DNA from: Brevundimonas fluminis
Lineage (GTDB): Bacteria > Pseudomonadota > Alphaproteobacteria > Caulobacterales > Caulobacteraceae
NCBI RefSeq assembly: GCF_003934285.1
Contig: NZ_RQWJ01000002.1
Location: forward strand, 434,001-498,000
DNA: 64,000 nt
Direction of reading: 5' to 3'
The notes below the pieces were generated by a model. The model was not told where the DNA came from and made no database searches. It saw only the letters and a list, made by a program, of their open reading frames with translations. Below are positions 53,912 to 62,743 of this stretch, one piece after another. The position numbers and the translations under genes were made by a program. The stretch's first letter is position 1, and the number at the start of each line of letters is the position of its first letter.

Positions 53912-55150
53912 ATGATGAAGAAGCCAAATGCCCCCGCGCTCAGCCTGCGCGTGCCCGAGCCTTCGGGCCGGCCCGGCGACGCTCCGGACTTCAGCCACAT
54001 CAAGCTGGACGCCCCCGGCGCGGTGGATCGGCCGGCGGTGTCGACCGCCCCGTTCGACATGCGCGACCACGCCTTCAAGCTGGTGCGCGTGCTGGACGAT
54101 CAGGGCAGGGCCGTCGGCCCGTGGGACCCGAGGCTGGACCCGGAGACCCTGCGCAGGGGTCTGAAGGCCATGATCCTGACCCGCGCCTTCGACGACCGGA
54201 TGCATCGCGCCCACCGCCAGGGCAAGACCAGCTTCTACATGAAGTGCACGGGCGAAGAGGCCATCGCCGTCGCCCAGGGCATGATCCTGAACCGCGAGGA
54301 CATGGGCTTCCCGACCTATCGCCAGCAGGGCCTGCTGATCGCGCGCGGCTATCCGCTCGTCGACATGATGAACCAGATCTATTCGAACGCGGCGGACCCG
54401 ATCAAAGGCCGCCAGCTGCCGATCATGTACTCGTCCAGGGAGTACGGCTTCTTCACCATCTCGGGGAACCTCGGCACCCAGGTGCCGCAGGCCGTCGGCT
54501 GGGCCATGGCCAGCGCCTACAAGGGCGACGACAAGATCGCCATCGCCTGGATCGGCGACGGCGCCACGGCCGAGGGCGACTTCCACAACGCCCTGACCTT
54601 CGCCGCCGTCTATCGCGCGCCGGTCATCCTGAACGTCGTCAACAACCAGTGGGCCATCTCGTCCTTCATGGGCATCGCCGGCGGGCTTGAGACCACCTTC
54701 GCGTCCAAGGCCATCGGCTACGGCCTGCCGGCGCTCCGCGTCGACGGCAACGACTTCCTCGCGGTCTGGGCCGCGACCCAGTGGGCCGAGGAGCGCGCCC
54801 GCACCAACCAGGGCGCGACGGTCATCGAGCTGTTCACCTATCGCGGCGCCCCGCACTCCACCTCCGACGACCCCAGCCGCTACCGCCCCGGCGACGAGCA
54901 TGAGAAGTGGCCGCTGGGCGATCCGGTCGAGCGTCTGAAGCAGCACCTGATCCAGCTCGGCGAGTGGTCCGACGCGCAGCAGGAAGAGGCCGAGAAGGAC
55001 GCCGTCGAACAGGTGCGGGCCGCGGGCAAGGAGTCGGAGGCGATCGGCACTCTGGGTCAGTCGCGCCCGTCGGTGAAGACCATGTTCGAGGAGGTCTACG
55101 CCACCGAGGACTGGCGTCTGGTCGAACAGCGCCGCGAGGTGGGAGTCTGA
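53912..55150 (+). CDS. bkdA1: Branched-chain 2-oxoacid dehydrogenase E1 alpha
   Basis: This is the thiamine diphosphate-dependent E1 alpha subunit of 412 aa. The ThDP motif is GDGATAEGDFHN, ending NVVNNQWAIS. TAQVPQAVGWA-like GTQVPQAVGWAMAS, the phosphorylation-loop-like region YRGAPHSTSDDPSRYR and the N-terminal extension (VPEPSGRPGDAPDFSHIKL) are typical of BCKDH E1 alpha, not pyruvate dehydrogenase. ATG ATG at 53912 are adjacent starts. It leads the operon. Confidence 0.95.
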   Translation: MMKKPNAPALSLRVPEPSGRPGDAPDFSHIKLDAPGAVDRPAVSTAPFDMRDHAFKLVRVLDDQGRAVGPWDPRLDPETLRRGLKAMILTRAFDDRMHRAHRQGKTSFYMKCTGEEAIAVAQGMILNREDMGFPTYRQQGLLIARGYPLVDMMNQIYSNAADPIKGRQLPIMYSSREYGFFTISGNLGTQVPQAVGWAMASAYKGDDKIAIAWIGDGATAEGDFHNALTFAAVYRAPVILNVVNNQWAISSFMGIAGGLETTFASKAIGYGLPALRVDGNDFLAVWAATQWAEERARTNQGATVIELFTYRGAPHSTSDDPSRYRPGDEHEKWPLGDPVERLKQHLIQLGEWSDAQQEEAEKDAVEQVRAAGKESEAIGTLGQSRPSVKTMFEEVYATEDWRLVEQRREVGV

Positions 55151-55152
55151 GC

Positions 55153-56277
55153 ATGAGCGACAACGCCACCTTCACCGAGGCCGACCGCACGGACGGCGTC
55201 GAGCCCGACATGGTCGACCAGAAGAACGCCCCGGCATCGACCGCGCCGCGGTCCGACGTCCAGCCCATGAACATGATCCAGGCGCTGAACTCCGCGCTGG
55301 ACGTGAAGATGTCGGAAGACCCCGACGTCCTGTCCTTCGGCGAGGACGCGGGCTACTTCGGCGGCGTCTTCCGCGTCACCGACCACCTGCAGAAGAAGCA
55401 CGGTCTGACCCGCAGCTTCGACGCCCCGATCAGCGAATGCGGCATCGTGGCCGCCGCCATCGGCATGGGCGCCTATGGCCTGCGCCCGGTCGTGGAGATC
55501 CAGTTCGCCGACTACATCTATCCGGCCTACGACCAGATCGTCAGTGAGGCGGCCAAGCTGCGCTATCGCTCGGGCGGCCAGTTCACCTCGCCGATCACCA
55601 TCCGCAGCCCCTACGGCGGCGGCATCTTCGGCGGACAGACGCACAGCCAGTCGCCGGAAAGCCTGTTCACCCACATCGCGGGCCTGAAGGTCGTCATTCC
55701 GTCCAATCCGTACGACGCCAAGGGCCTTCTGACGGCCGCCATCGAGGACGACGACCCGGTCGTCTTCTTCGAGCCGAAGCGCCTCTACAACGGCCCCTTC
55801 GACGGCTGGCACGAGAAGCCCGTTTCGCCGTGGAAGGCGCAGGAGCTGGCCCAGGTCCCGACCGGCAAGTACGTCGAGCCGATCGGCAAGGCGCGCATGA
55901 TGAAGGAAGGCGCCGACGTCACCATCCTGGCCTACGGCACCATGGTCTGGGTCAGCCTCGCGGGCGCCGAGCACGCGGGCGTGGACGCCGAGGTGATCGA
56001 CCTGCGCACCCTCGTGCCGCTGGACATCGAGACCATCGAGGCCTCGGTGAAGAAGACCGGCCGCTGCGTCATCGTGCACGAGGCGCCGAAGACGTCGGGG
56101 TTCGGCGCCGAGCTGTCGGCCCTGGTGCAGGAGCGATGCTTCCACTGGCTGGAGGCGCCGATCGCGCGCGTCACCGGCTGGGACACGCCCTATCCCCACG
56201 CCTTCGAGTGGGAGTACTTCCCCGGCCCGCAACGCGTGGCCGACGCCCTGAAAGTCACGATGAGCGGGGGCCGCTGA
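55153..56277 (+). CDS. bkdA2: Branched-chain 2-oxoacid dehydrogenase E1 beta
   Basis: This is a 374-aa E1 beta. It carries GEDAGYFGGVFRVT, DAPISECGIVAAAIGMG, EIQFADYIYPAYDQIVSE and RSPYGGGIFGGQTHSQSPE, all typical of the family. The first about 35 residues are hydrophilic and not conserved. The ATG is 2 bp after the E1 alpha stop and its stop overlaps the E2 ATG. Confidence 0.95.
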   Translation: MSDNATFTEADRTDGVEPDMVDQKNAPASTAPRSDVQPMNMIQALNSALDVKMSEDPDVLSFGEDAGYFGGVFRVTDHLQKKHGLTRSFDAPISECGIVAAAIGMGAYGLRPVVEIQFADYIYPAYDQIVSEAAKLRYRSGGQFTSPITIRSPYGGGIFGGQTHSQSPESLFTHIAGLKVVIPSNPYDAKGLLTAAIEDDDPVVFFEPKRLYNGPFDGWHEKPVSPWKAQELAQVPTGKYVEPIGKARMMKEGADVTILAYGTMVWVSLAGAEHAGVDAEVIDLRTLVPLDIETIEASVKKTGRCVIVHEAPKTSGFGAELSALVQERCFHWLEAPIARVTGWDTPYPHAFEWEYFPGPQRVADALKVTMSGGR

Positions 56278-57920
56278 TGGGTCGTTTCGTCTTCAAGCTG
56301 CCCGACGTGGGCGAGGGCACCGCCGAGGCCGAACTGGTCGGCTGGCACGTCAAGGTCGGCGACGTGGTCGCCGAGGACCAGATCGTCGCCGACGTCATGA
56401 CCGACAAGGCGACGGTGGAGATCACCGCTCCTGTCAGCGGCAAGGTCACCGCCATTCACGGCGAACCCGGCCAGATGATCCCCGTGCGCGGCCCGCTGGT
56501 GGAGTTCGAGGTCGAGGGCGCGGGCAACGCGTCCGCCGACGAACCGGCCCCGGCGCCCGCGCCGAAGGCCGAAGCCGCTTCGCCTTCGGTCGAGACGCCC
56601 GCGCCCGCTGCGGCGTCGACCGCGCAGCCGGCCTCGGGCGCCAACTACGTCTTCAAATTGCCCGACGTGGGCGAAGGCACGGCCGAGGCCGAGCTGGTCG
56701 GCTGGCACGTCAAGGTCGGCGACGCCGTGTCCGAGGACCAGATCCTGGCCGACGTCATGACCGACAAGGCGACGGTCGAGATCACTTCGCCCGTCTCCGG
56801 CGTCGTCGTCGCCACGCACGGCGAGGCGGGCCAGCAGGTGCCGGTCGGCGGCCCGCTGGTCAGCTTCCAGGTCGAGGGCAAGGGCAACGTCGCGGCGTCC
56901 GCGCCCGCTCCGGCCACCGCGCCCGCCCCGAAGTCCGAGCCCGCTCCGGCTCCAGCCGCCAAGGCCGCTGCTCCTGTGCCCGAGGCCGCGTCGCGACCGC
57001 AGGCCGAAGCCTTCACCACCCGCGTCGCCGGCCAACGCCCGCTGGCCTCCCCCGCCGTCCGCGCCCGCGCCCGCGATCTGGGGATCGAGCTGCAATACGT
57101 CCCCGGCTCCGGCCCGGCCGGCCGCATCGAGCACGGCGATCTGGACGCCTATGTCGCCTCCGGCGGACGCGGATCGTCCGTGTCCGGAGGAACGACCGGC
57201 TCGACCTATGCGAAGGCCGAGGGCGCGACCGAAACCCGCATCATCGGCCTGCGCCGCAAGATCGCGGAGAAGATGGCCGAGAGCGTGCGCCGCATCCCGC
57301 ACATCACCTATGTCGAGGAGATCGACGTCACGGCGCTGGAGGAGCTGCGCGCCCATCTGAACGCCGAGGCGAAAAAGACGGGCAAGCCCAAGCTGAACGT
57401 CCTGCCCTTCATCGCCCGCGCCATCGTCGTCGCCCTGCGCGACCAGCCGACCATCAACAGCTGGTACGACGACGAGGCCGGCGTGCTGACGACGCACAAC
57501 GCCGTGCATCTGGGCATCGCCGCCCAGACGCCGAACGGCCTGATGGTGCCGGTCGTCCGCCACGCCGAGGCGCGCGATCCCTGGGACACGGCCGAGGAGA
57601 TCGCCCGCGTCTCCGGCGCCGCCAAGTCCGGCAAGGCCAGCCGCGACGAGCTGTCCGGCTCGACCATCACCATCACCTCGCTGGGCACGCTGGGCGGCGT
57701 CGTCCACACGCCCATCATCAACCACCCCGAGGTCGCCATCGTCGGCCCCAACAAGATCCAGGAGCGGGTCGTGGTGAAGGACGGCCAGATGGTCGTGCGC
57801 AAGATGATGAACCTGTCCTCCAGCTTCGATCACCGCATCGTCGACGGCCACGACGCGGCGGTGTTCGTGCAGCGGATCAAGGGGCTTTTGGAGCACCCTG
57901 CGACGCTGTGGATGGGGTGA
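56277..57920 (+). CDS. bkdB: Branched-chain 2-oxoacid dehydrogenase E2 with two lipoyl domains
   Basis: This is the dihydrolipoamide acyltransferase core of 547 aa. Two lipoyl domains lie at about residues 3-80 and 123-200, each with the lipoylation motif DKATVEIT. Flexible Ala/Pro linkers and a peripheral subunit-binding domain (ASPAVRARARDLGIELQYVPGSGPAGRIEHGDL) follow, then the catalytic domain with DHRIVDG near the C-terminus. Most BCKDH E2 proteins have a single lipoyl domain, so the second one is an expansion. Confidence 0.93.
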   Translation: MGRFVFKLPDVGEGTAEAELVGWHVKVGDVVAEDQIVADVMTDKATVEITAPVSGKVTAIHGEPGQMIPVRGPLVEFEVEGAGNASADEPAPAPAPKAEAASPSVETPAPAAASTAQPASGANYVFKLPDVGEGTAEAELVGWHVKVGDAVSEDQILADVMTDKATVEITSPVSGVVVATHGEAGQQVPVGGPLVSFQVEGKGNVAASAPAPATAPAPKSEPAPAPAAKAAAPVPEAASRPQAEAFTTRVAGQRPLASPAVRARARDLGIELQYVPGSGPAGRIEHGDLDAYVASGGRGSSVSGGTTGSTYAKAEGATETRIIGLRRKIAEKMAESVRRIPHITYVEEIDVTALEELRAHLNAEAKKTGKPKLNVLPFIARAIVVALRDQPTINSWYDDEAGVLTTHNAVHLGIAAQTPNGLMVPVVRHAEARDPWDTAEEIARVSGAAKSGKASRDELSGSTITITSLGTLGGVVHTPIINHPEVAIVGPNKIQERVVVKDGQMVVRKMMNLSSSFDHRIVDGHDAAVFVQRIKGLLEHPATLWMG

Positions 57921-57923
57921 GGG

Positions 57924-58307
57924 ATGCGGGCCCTCGCATTGGTTGGTGTCCTCGCGTTGCAAGCATCGCCCCTGATCGCCTGCGAGCCTGCGGAGATCGA
58001 CGTGAGGGCAATGGCGTCGGTGCGGGACGTGCTGGGCGAGGTCGAGTCCGTTCGCTTCGACGGGATCGTCATGCGGGATTTCCGGATCGTGCGGCGTTGG
58101 ACGGCGACCGTGCGTCCGGTCAGCACACTGCGCGGAACAGAGTCGGCCGAGCGTTTCATTTACCGGTTTGACGACGAGCGGCCCGGATGTGGCTGGCGGG
58201 ACTTTCAGGTCCGTCGTGGCTCGCAAGCGGTCTTCTTCTTCGAGCCCGCATCGCGGTCGCCCTATTGGGCGCTCGCCCGATCTGACTACCGACTGGCCCG
58301 GCCCTGA
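57924..58307 (+). CDS. Small secreted protein inside the bkd operon, unknown
   Basis: This is a 127-aa protein with a signal peptide that ends in a lipobox-like LIAC (Cys20). The mature part has RAMASVRDVLGEVESVRFDG and YRFDDERPGCGWRDFQVRRGSQAVFFFEP and no known domain. It starts 3 bp after the E2 stop and lies 41 bp before lpdA. Codons look less GC-biased than in its neighbours. It is not part of known BCKDH complexes and may be a recent insertion. Confidence 0.6.
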   Translation: MRALALVGVLALQASPLIACEPAEIDVRAMASVRDVLGEVESVRFDGIVMRDFRIVRRWTATVRPVSTLRGTESAERFIYRFDDERPGCGWRDFQVRRGSQAVFFFEPASRSPYWALARSDYRLARP

Positions 58308-58348
58308 CCCGTCGCGCTCAACGCTAGCTGCCTCAGCTGAGACATTTC

Positions 58349-59746
58349 ATGACCCAGACCCTCACCCCCAAAGTCCTCATCATCGGCGCCGGCACCGGCG
58401 GCTACGTCGCGGGCATCCGCTGCGGCCAGCTGGGGCTGGACACCGTGCTGGTCGACGGCGGGGACGGGTTGGGCGGCACCTGCCTGAACGTCGGCTGCAT
58501 CCCCTCCAAGGCAGTGATCCACGCCGCGAACAAGTTCGAGACGGTCGCCAAGGCCGCCGACGGCGGCACGCTGGGCATCACGGCGTCGAAGCCCGCGATC
58601 GACCTGAAGGCCACGGTCGCGTGGAAGGACGGCATCGTCAAAAAGCTGAACGGCGGCGTCGCGGCCCTGCTGAAGAAGGCGAAGGTCAAGGTGGTGAAGG
58701 GCTGGGCCGAGTTCAGCGACGCCAAGACCTGCACGGTCAAGACCGCCGAGGGTGACGTCACCATCACCGCCGAACACGTGATCCTGGCCACCGGCTCCGA
58801 GCCCGTCGAACTGCCCTTCCTGCCCTTCGGCGGCGACGTCATTTCCTCGACCGAGGCCCTGTCGCTGGACAAGGTGCCGGGCGGGCTGGTCGTGGTCGGC
58901 GGCGGCTACATCGGGCTGGAGCTGGGCATCGCCTATCGCAAGCTGGGCGCCGAGGTGACGGTGGTCGAAATGGCCGACCGCATCCTGCCGCTCTACGACA
59001 AGGCCCTGACCGACCCCGTCGCCAAGTGGATGGAAAAGCACGGCGTCACCCTGATGCTGGGCGCCAAGGCCGGCGCTTTCGAAAAGGGCGCGCTGAACGT
59101 CACCGACAAGGACGGCAAGGCGATCAAGCTGAAGGCCGACAAGGTGCTGGTCACCGTCGGCCGCCGGCCTCGCACGCAAGGCTGGGGTCTGGAGAACATG
59201 GGCGTGGCCATGGACGGGCCGTTCGTGAAGATCGACGACCGCTGCGCCACCTCGATGAAGAACGTCTGGGCCGTCGGCGACCTGACCGGCGAGCCGATGC
59301 TGGCGCACAAGGGCTCGGCCCAGGGCGAGGTGGTGGCCGAGATCATCGCCGGCCATGACAGGCGCTTCGACCCCGTCACCATCGCCGCCGTCTGCTTCAC
59401 CGAGCCGGAGATCGTGTCGGCGGGCCTCGGCCCGCAGGACGTGCAGGTGCGCGACGACGTGATCCAGGCCGTCTTCCCCCTGTCGGCCATCGGCCGCGCG
59501 CTGGCCATCGAGGCGGGCGAGGACGGCGGTTTCGTGCGCGTGATCGCGTCCAGGGCCGATCACCGCCTTCTGGGCGTCCAGGCCGTCGGCCAGCACGTCT
59601 CGGAAATGTCCAACAGCTTCGCCCAGATGCTGGAGATGGGCGCGGTTCTGGAAGACGTCGCCGGCGTCATCCACGTGCACCCCACCCTGGGCGAGGCCTT
59701 TCACGAGGCGTCCCTGCGCGCGCTTGGCCACGCGATCCATATTTAG
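58349..59746 (+). CDS. lpdA: Dihydrolipoyl dehydrogenase (E3)
   Basis: This is the FAD-dependent E3 of 465 aa. The FAD fold is VLIIGAGTGGYVAG, the redox-active Cys pair is Cys45/Cys50 (GGTCLNVGCIPSKA), the NAD fold is VVVGGGYIGLELG, and the C-terminal active-site HVHPTLGEAFHE completes it. It serves the BCKDH complex. A copy of the 42-bp repeat follows its stop. Confidence 0.95.
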   Translation: MTQTLTPKVLIIGAGTGGYVAGIRCGQLGLDTVLVDGGDGLGGTCLNVGCIPSKAVIHAANKFETVAKAADGGTLGITASKPAIDLKATVAWKDGIVKKLNGGVAALLKKAKVKVVKGWAEFSDAKTCTVKTAEGDVTITAEHVILATGSEPVELPFLPFGGDVISSTEALSLDKVPGGLVVVGGGYIGLELGIAYRKLGAEVTVVEMADRILPLYDKALTDPVAKWMEKHGVTLMLGAKAGAFEKGALNVTDKDGKAIKLKADKVLVTVGRRPRTQGWGLENMGVAMDGPFVKIDDRCATSMKNVWAVGDLTGEPMLAHKGSAQGEVVAEIIAGHDRRFDPVTIAAVCFTEPEIVSAGLGPQDVQVRDDVIQAVFPLSAIGRALAIEAGEDGGFVRVIASRADHRLLGVQAVGQHVSEMSNSFAQMLEMGAVLEDVAGVIHVHPTLGEAFHEASLRALGHAIHI

Positions 59747-59749
59747 TGG

Positions 59750-59791
59750 GCCCTACCGCTCGCGACGCGGTCGCTCGCTGCTTGAGGGCGG
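59750..59791 (+). repeat. 42-bp structured repeat, copy C (after lpdA)
   Basis: This copy begins 3 bp after the lpdA stop and is almost identical to copy A. Its plus-strand orientation is the same as in the other three copies. The outer GCCCT/AGGGC stem and inner GTCGC hairpin can form. Confidence 0.85.
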
Positions 59792-59859
59792 TCGCCGTCT
59801 ACCCTTCCGCTCGACCCGAATGTCTGTAGGCTGAGGGTCGCGGCGGGGAGGCCGCGCCC

Positions 59860-60369
59860 ATGAAGTTCATCCGCACCGCGACCGCAGTGGTCGCCATGGG
59901 GGCGCTGGCGGCCTGCGCCTCCACGCCCCGGGGGTTCGTTCCGGTCATGTCGGTCGCGCCCGAGGACGCGGCGGCCTTCCAGACGGCGTTCGACGTCTGC
60001 GGCGCGGAGGTCGCGGCCGGGCGGCGCGAAAATTTCCGCGAGGGACGGGGCGGATCGGCGGCCGGGGGACTGGCCATCGGCGGCGCGGCGGCGCTGGTCA
60101 CCGGCGCCTCGGCGGCGTCGGGCGCCGGCATGCTGGCGGGGGTGGCGGGCGGCATCGGCCTGACCGCCGGTCTGATCGTCTTCGCGCCCCTGGCCATGTT
60201 CGGCGTCTCGCGGATGCAGCGCGCCCACAAGGAGCGCGAGATCACCGCGGCCATGAGTGCCTGCCTGGCCGAAGAAGGCTACGTCGTCGACGACTGGCGT
60301 CTGATGGAGCAGGGCGAGACCGGCCCGACGTCGCCGACGGCGGCGGCCGGCGGCGGCGCGGCGCCCTGA
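59860..60369 (+). CDS. Lipoprotein with Gly-rich glycine-zipper-like segment
   Basis: This is a 169-aa protein with a lipoprotein signal (lipobox LAAC, Cys19). A Gly/Ala-rich hydrophobic segment (SAAGGLAIGGAAALVTGASAASGAGMLAGVAGGIGL) resembles glycine-zipper regions of envelope lipoproteins. A GGGGAGG lies before the ATG. No named family. Confidence 0.6.
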   Translation: MKFIRTATAVVAMGALAACASTPRGFVPVMSVAPEDAAAFQTAFDVCGAEVAAGRRENFREGRGGSAAGGLAIGGAAALVTGASAASGAGMLAGVAGGIGLTAGLIVFAPLAMFGVSRMQRAHKEREITAAMSACLAEEGYVVDDWRLMEQGETGPTSPTAAAGGGAAP

Positions 60370-60448
60370 AGACAGGCACCTTACCGCGCTTTCACTTGAG
60401 GCGCGGACGCCGGGGACGCATCCTGCGGGCTCAATCCTGGAGCCCTTC

Positions 60449-60838
60449 ATGCGCCTCGCCCTGTTCGCCCTCGTCTCCCCGGCGCTCGCCGCCGCCCTCC
60501 TGACCGCCGGCGCCGCCGCGGCCCAGGATCCCTCGACGGACGGCGAGTACCGCGCCGCCCTGACCCGGATGCTCGTCGAGACGACGCAGGGCGTCTGTCC
60601 CGCCGACGTCATGGCCGACAGCCTGCTGGAGGCCTGTGAGGGTCAGATCACCCAAATGGCCCCCGCGCTGCAGTCGCTGGGCGGCATCTCCTCGATGGTG
60701 CTGGTGAGCGCCGAAGGCGAGGGCGCCGCCAAGGTTGAGCGCTACGAGGTCACCTACGACGCCGGCCCCACGCTGGTGTGGTTCATCGGCGACCGCGGCG
60801 CCGACGGCCGCTTCAGCTCGGCGGGAACCGGCCGCTGA
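60449..60838 (+). CDS. Secreted protein, first of a tandem paralogous pair
   Basis: This is a 129-aa protein with a signal peptide ending AAAQD. It and the next gene share AQDP-x-x-DGE-(Y/F)-R, two Cys (CPADV and ACEGQ), ALQSLGGIS-like stretches and YEV with RGADGRF near the end. The function is unknown. Its stop overlaps the ATG of the paralog (TGATG). Confidence 0.65.
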   Translation: MRLALFALVSPALAAALLTAGAAAAQDPSTDGEYRAALTRMLVETTQGVCPADVMADSLLEACEGQITQMAPALQSLGGISSMVLVSAEGEGAAKVERYEVTYDAGPTLVWFIGDRGADGRFSSAGTGR

Positions 60839-61215
60839 TGCGCGCCGCGCTCGCCGCCGCCGTCTTCGCCACCGCCCTGCTTTCGTCAGGCGCGGCGGCG
60901 GCCCAGGACCCGACGAAGGACGGGGAGTTCCGCGTCCCGCTGGAATCCATCATCGTCGGTCTGGCCGAGGGGACCTGCGACCCGGTCCACCTCGCGCCCG
61001 ATTTCATTCCGTTGTGCGAGGAGCAACTGTGGGAGGTCGGTCAGGCGCTGCAGATGTTCGGCGCGATCACCGAAATGCGGTTGATCGACCGGGAAGGCGA
61101 GGGCGACGCCCGGCGCGAAATCTATGAGGTCGATTTCTCGTCCGGGCGCACCGTGAAGGCCGGCATCGGCGGCCGCATCGACGGCAAGTTCACCAGCCTG
61201 TCGTTTGACGGCTGA
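60838..61215 (+). CDS. Secreted protein, second of a tandem paralogous pair
   Basis: This is a 125-aa protein with signal peptide (ending AAAQD) that matches the previous gene along its length (EFRVPLESI, CDPVHLAPDFIPLCEEQ, EIYEVDF, IDGKFTSLSF). The two Cys are kept. Translation is coupled to the upstream paralog. No known function. Confidence 0.65.
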   Translation: MRAALAAAVFATALLSSGAAAAQDPTKDGEFRVPLESIIVGLAEGTCDPVHLAPDFIPLCEEQLWEVGQALQMFGAITEMRLIDREGEGDARREIYEVDFSSGRTVKAGIGGRIDGKFTSLSFDG

Positions 61216-61719
61216 TCAGGCCGCCTTCGCCTGCATGGCCTCGGCGTTGACGGCCGCGTCCGCGATCGTCGTCAGGTCCTCGTCGGTCTGCGACTCCTCG
61301 GTCAGCGTCTCGTCGAGCAGCTTCACCGCCTCGTCCATGCCCAGCACCTGGGCCCAGCGCTTCAGCGTGCCGTAGCGCGTGATCTCATAGTGCTCCACGG
61401 CCTGGGCCGCCGCCAGCAGGCCGGCGTCCAGAGCGGGCGTGTCCTTGTACTCCTCGGCGATTTCGTCGCCCTCGGCCAGGATGCCCTCGATGGCGTCGCA
61501 GGTCTTGCCGCGGGGCGCCTTGCCGATGATCTCGAACACGCGCTGCAGGCGCTCGATCTGACCCTCGGTCTGATCCTTGTGCTTCTCGAAGGCCGCCTTC
61601 AGCTCCGGGGCCTGAGCCGCCCGGGCCATCTTCGGCAGTGACTTCAGGATTTTCCGCTCGGCGTAATAGATGTCGCGCAGGGTGTCGTGAAACAGGTCGT
61701 CGAGGGTCTTCTCGGCCAT
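61216..61719 (-). CDS. Ferritin-like DUF892 protein (YciE/YciF type)
   Basis: This is a 167-aa protein, MAEKTLDDLFHDTLRDIYYAERKILKSLPKMARAA, with the Glu-rich helices and EITRYGTLKRWAQVLG-like VEHYEITRYGTLKRWAQVLG motif. DUF892 members are four-helix ferritin-like proteins tied to stress. The ATG at 61719 is chosen over 61731 because GGAGG lies at the right distance. It is convergent with the paralog pair. Confidence 0.9.
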   Translation of the reverse strand: MAEKTLDDLFHDTLRDIYYAERKILKSLPKMARAAQAPELKAAFEKHKDQTEGQIERLQRVFEIIGKAPRGKTCDAIEGILAEGDEIAEEYKDTPALDAGLLAAAQAVEHYEITRYGTLKRWAQVLGMDEAVKLLDETLTEESQTDEDLTTIADAAVNAEAMQAKAA

Positions 61720-61779
61720 CGTGTCCTCCATGGGGTGAGGCCCATGGAAAGCGCGGCGCGGACGCCGGTTCCTGTGTCC

Positions 61780-62490
61780 TCAAGCCGACTCTGGCTGCAT
61801 GGACGCCTCTCCCAGAACGGCTTCCGTCCGCGCCCGGAGCATGGCGTGGCATTCGCACGACGCGCTCTCCAGACCAGCCCGGTCCAGGATGCGGATCGTG
61901 CCGCGCGCGTAGGCGATCAGCTTGAGCCGCTTGAGCGACGAGGCCGCCTCGCTCACGGTCGTCCGGCGCGCGCCGATCAGCCGGGCCAGTTCCTCCTGGC
62001 GGAATGTCAGAACCTGCTCCGGCGACAGGTCCGCCGCCGTCAGGATCCAGCGCGCCACCCGCTGGGGCACGGGGTGGGCGGCGTTGCAGGCCGCCGCCTG
62101 CGCCGCCTGCGCCTGATAGAGGTCCGTAAGAGTCAGAAGCTTCCTCATCAGCGACGGCCGCTCGGCCGCCAGAGCCCGCAGGGCGGCAGCCGGGCAGACC
62201 CACGCCTCGCCGGGCGACCGGCACCTCACCTCCCAGGCGCAGGGCCGGTCCGCCATGAAGGGCGCAAGGCCGGTCACGCCCTCCTGACCGATGACCGCGG
62301 TCTCGATCGCCCGCCCGTCAGGGAACCGTATAAGGTTGGCGAACTGGGCGTCGGCGGGAAAGTGCACGTCCGTGACGGGCGCATTCTGGCGCACCACCAC
62401 CAAGTCCATTGGAACGACGACGCGGCGGAGCAGCGGCGCCATTGCGGCGCGATCCGACGGCTCCAGCTGCGCCAGGAAGCGGTTGTTCAT
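61780..62490 (-). CDS. Crp/Fnr-family transcriptional regulator
   Basis: This is a 236-aa regulator. The effector domain has VTDVHFPADAQFANLIRFPDGRAIETAVIGQEGVTG and the C-terminal HTH is RQEELARLIGARRTTVSEAASSL. A C-terminal tail carries CECHAML (two Cys). No Fe-S ligands typical of FNR are present. Alternative ATG at 62502. Possible target genes nearby are the DUF892 and the divergent genes. Confidence 0.88.
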   Translation of the reverse strand: MNNRFLAQLEPSDRAAMAPLLRRVVVPMDLVVVRQNAPVTDVHFPADAQFANLIRFPDGRAIETAVIGQEGVTGLAPFMADRPCAWEVRCRSPGEAWVCPAAALRALAAERPSLMRKLLTLTDLYQAQAAQAAACNAAHPVPQRVARWILTAADLSPEQVLTFRQEELARLIGARRTTVSEAASSLKRLKLIAYARGTIRILDRAGLESASCECHAMLRARTEAVLGEASMQPESA

Positions 62491-62602
62491 GTTCGGGGCC
62501 ATGGGGACTGAACGCGAACGGCCACGCCCGGCTCCCGAGTCGGGGAGCGGACATTGGAACCGGGCTTTCTCCGGCCCCGTTCCGCCGTCGGAGGAAATGA
62601 AC

Positions 62603-62725
62603 ATGACCGAGGATCCCGAGAGGCGACGTCGCCCCGTCCGCCCTACGACGCGGGAAGACGCCGACTGTCTTCCCGCGACACCGCAGACCTCGTGGCCGCT
62701 CTGGTCGAGCGCGGCTTCTACGTGA
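62603..62725 (+). CDS. Small ORF upstream of cinA, uncertain
   Basis: This is a 40-codon ORF, MTEDPERRRRPVRPTTREDA and onward, with GGAGG 8 bp before its ATG. In the next frame (62620-62743) an open stretch reads DTADLVAALVERGFYVIGGLP and has the better codon bias, so the real product may be a frameshifted or longer gene. It ends 18 bp before cinA. Either reading is unproven. Confidence 0.35.
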   Translation: MTEDPERRRRPVRPTTREDADCLPATPQTSWPLWSSAAST

Positions 62726-62743
62726 TCGGAGGCTTGCCTGACG

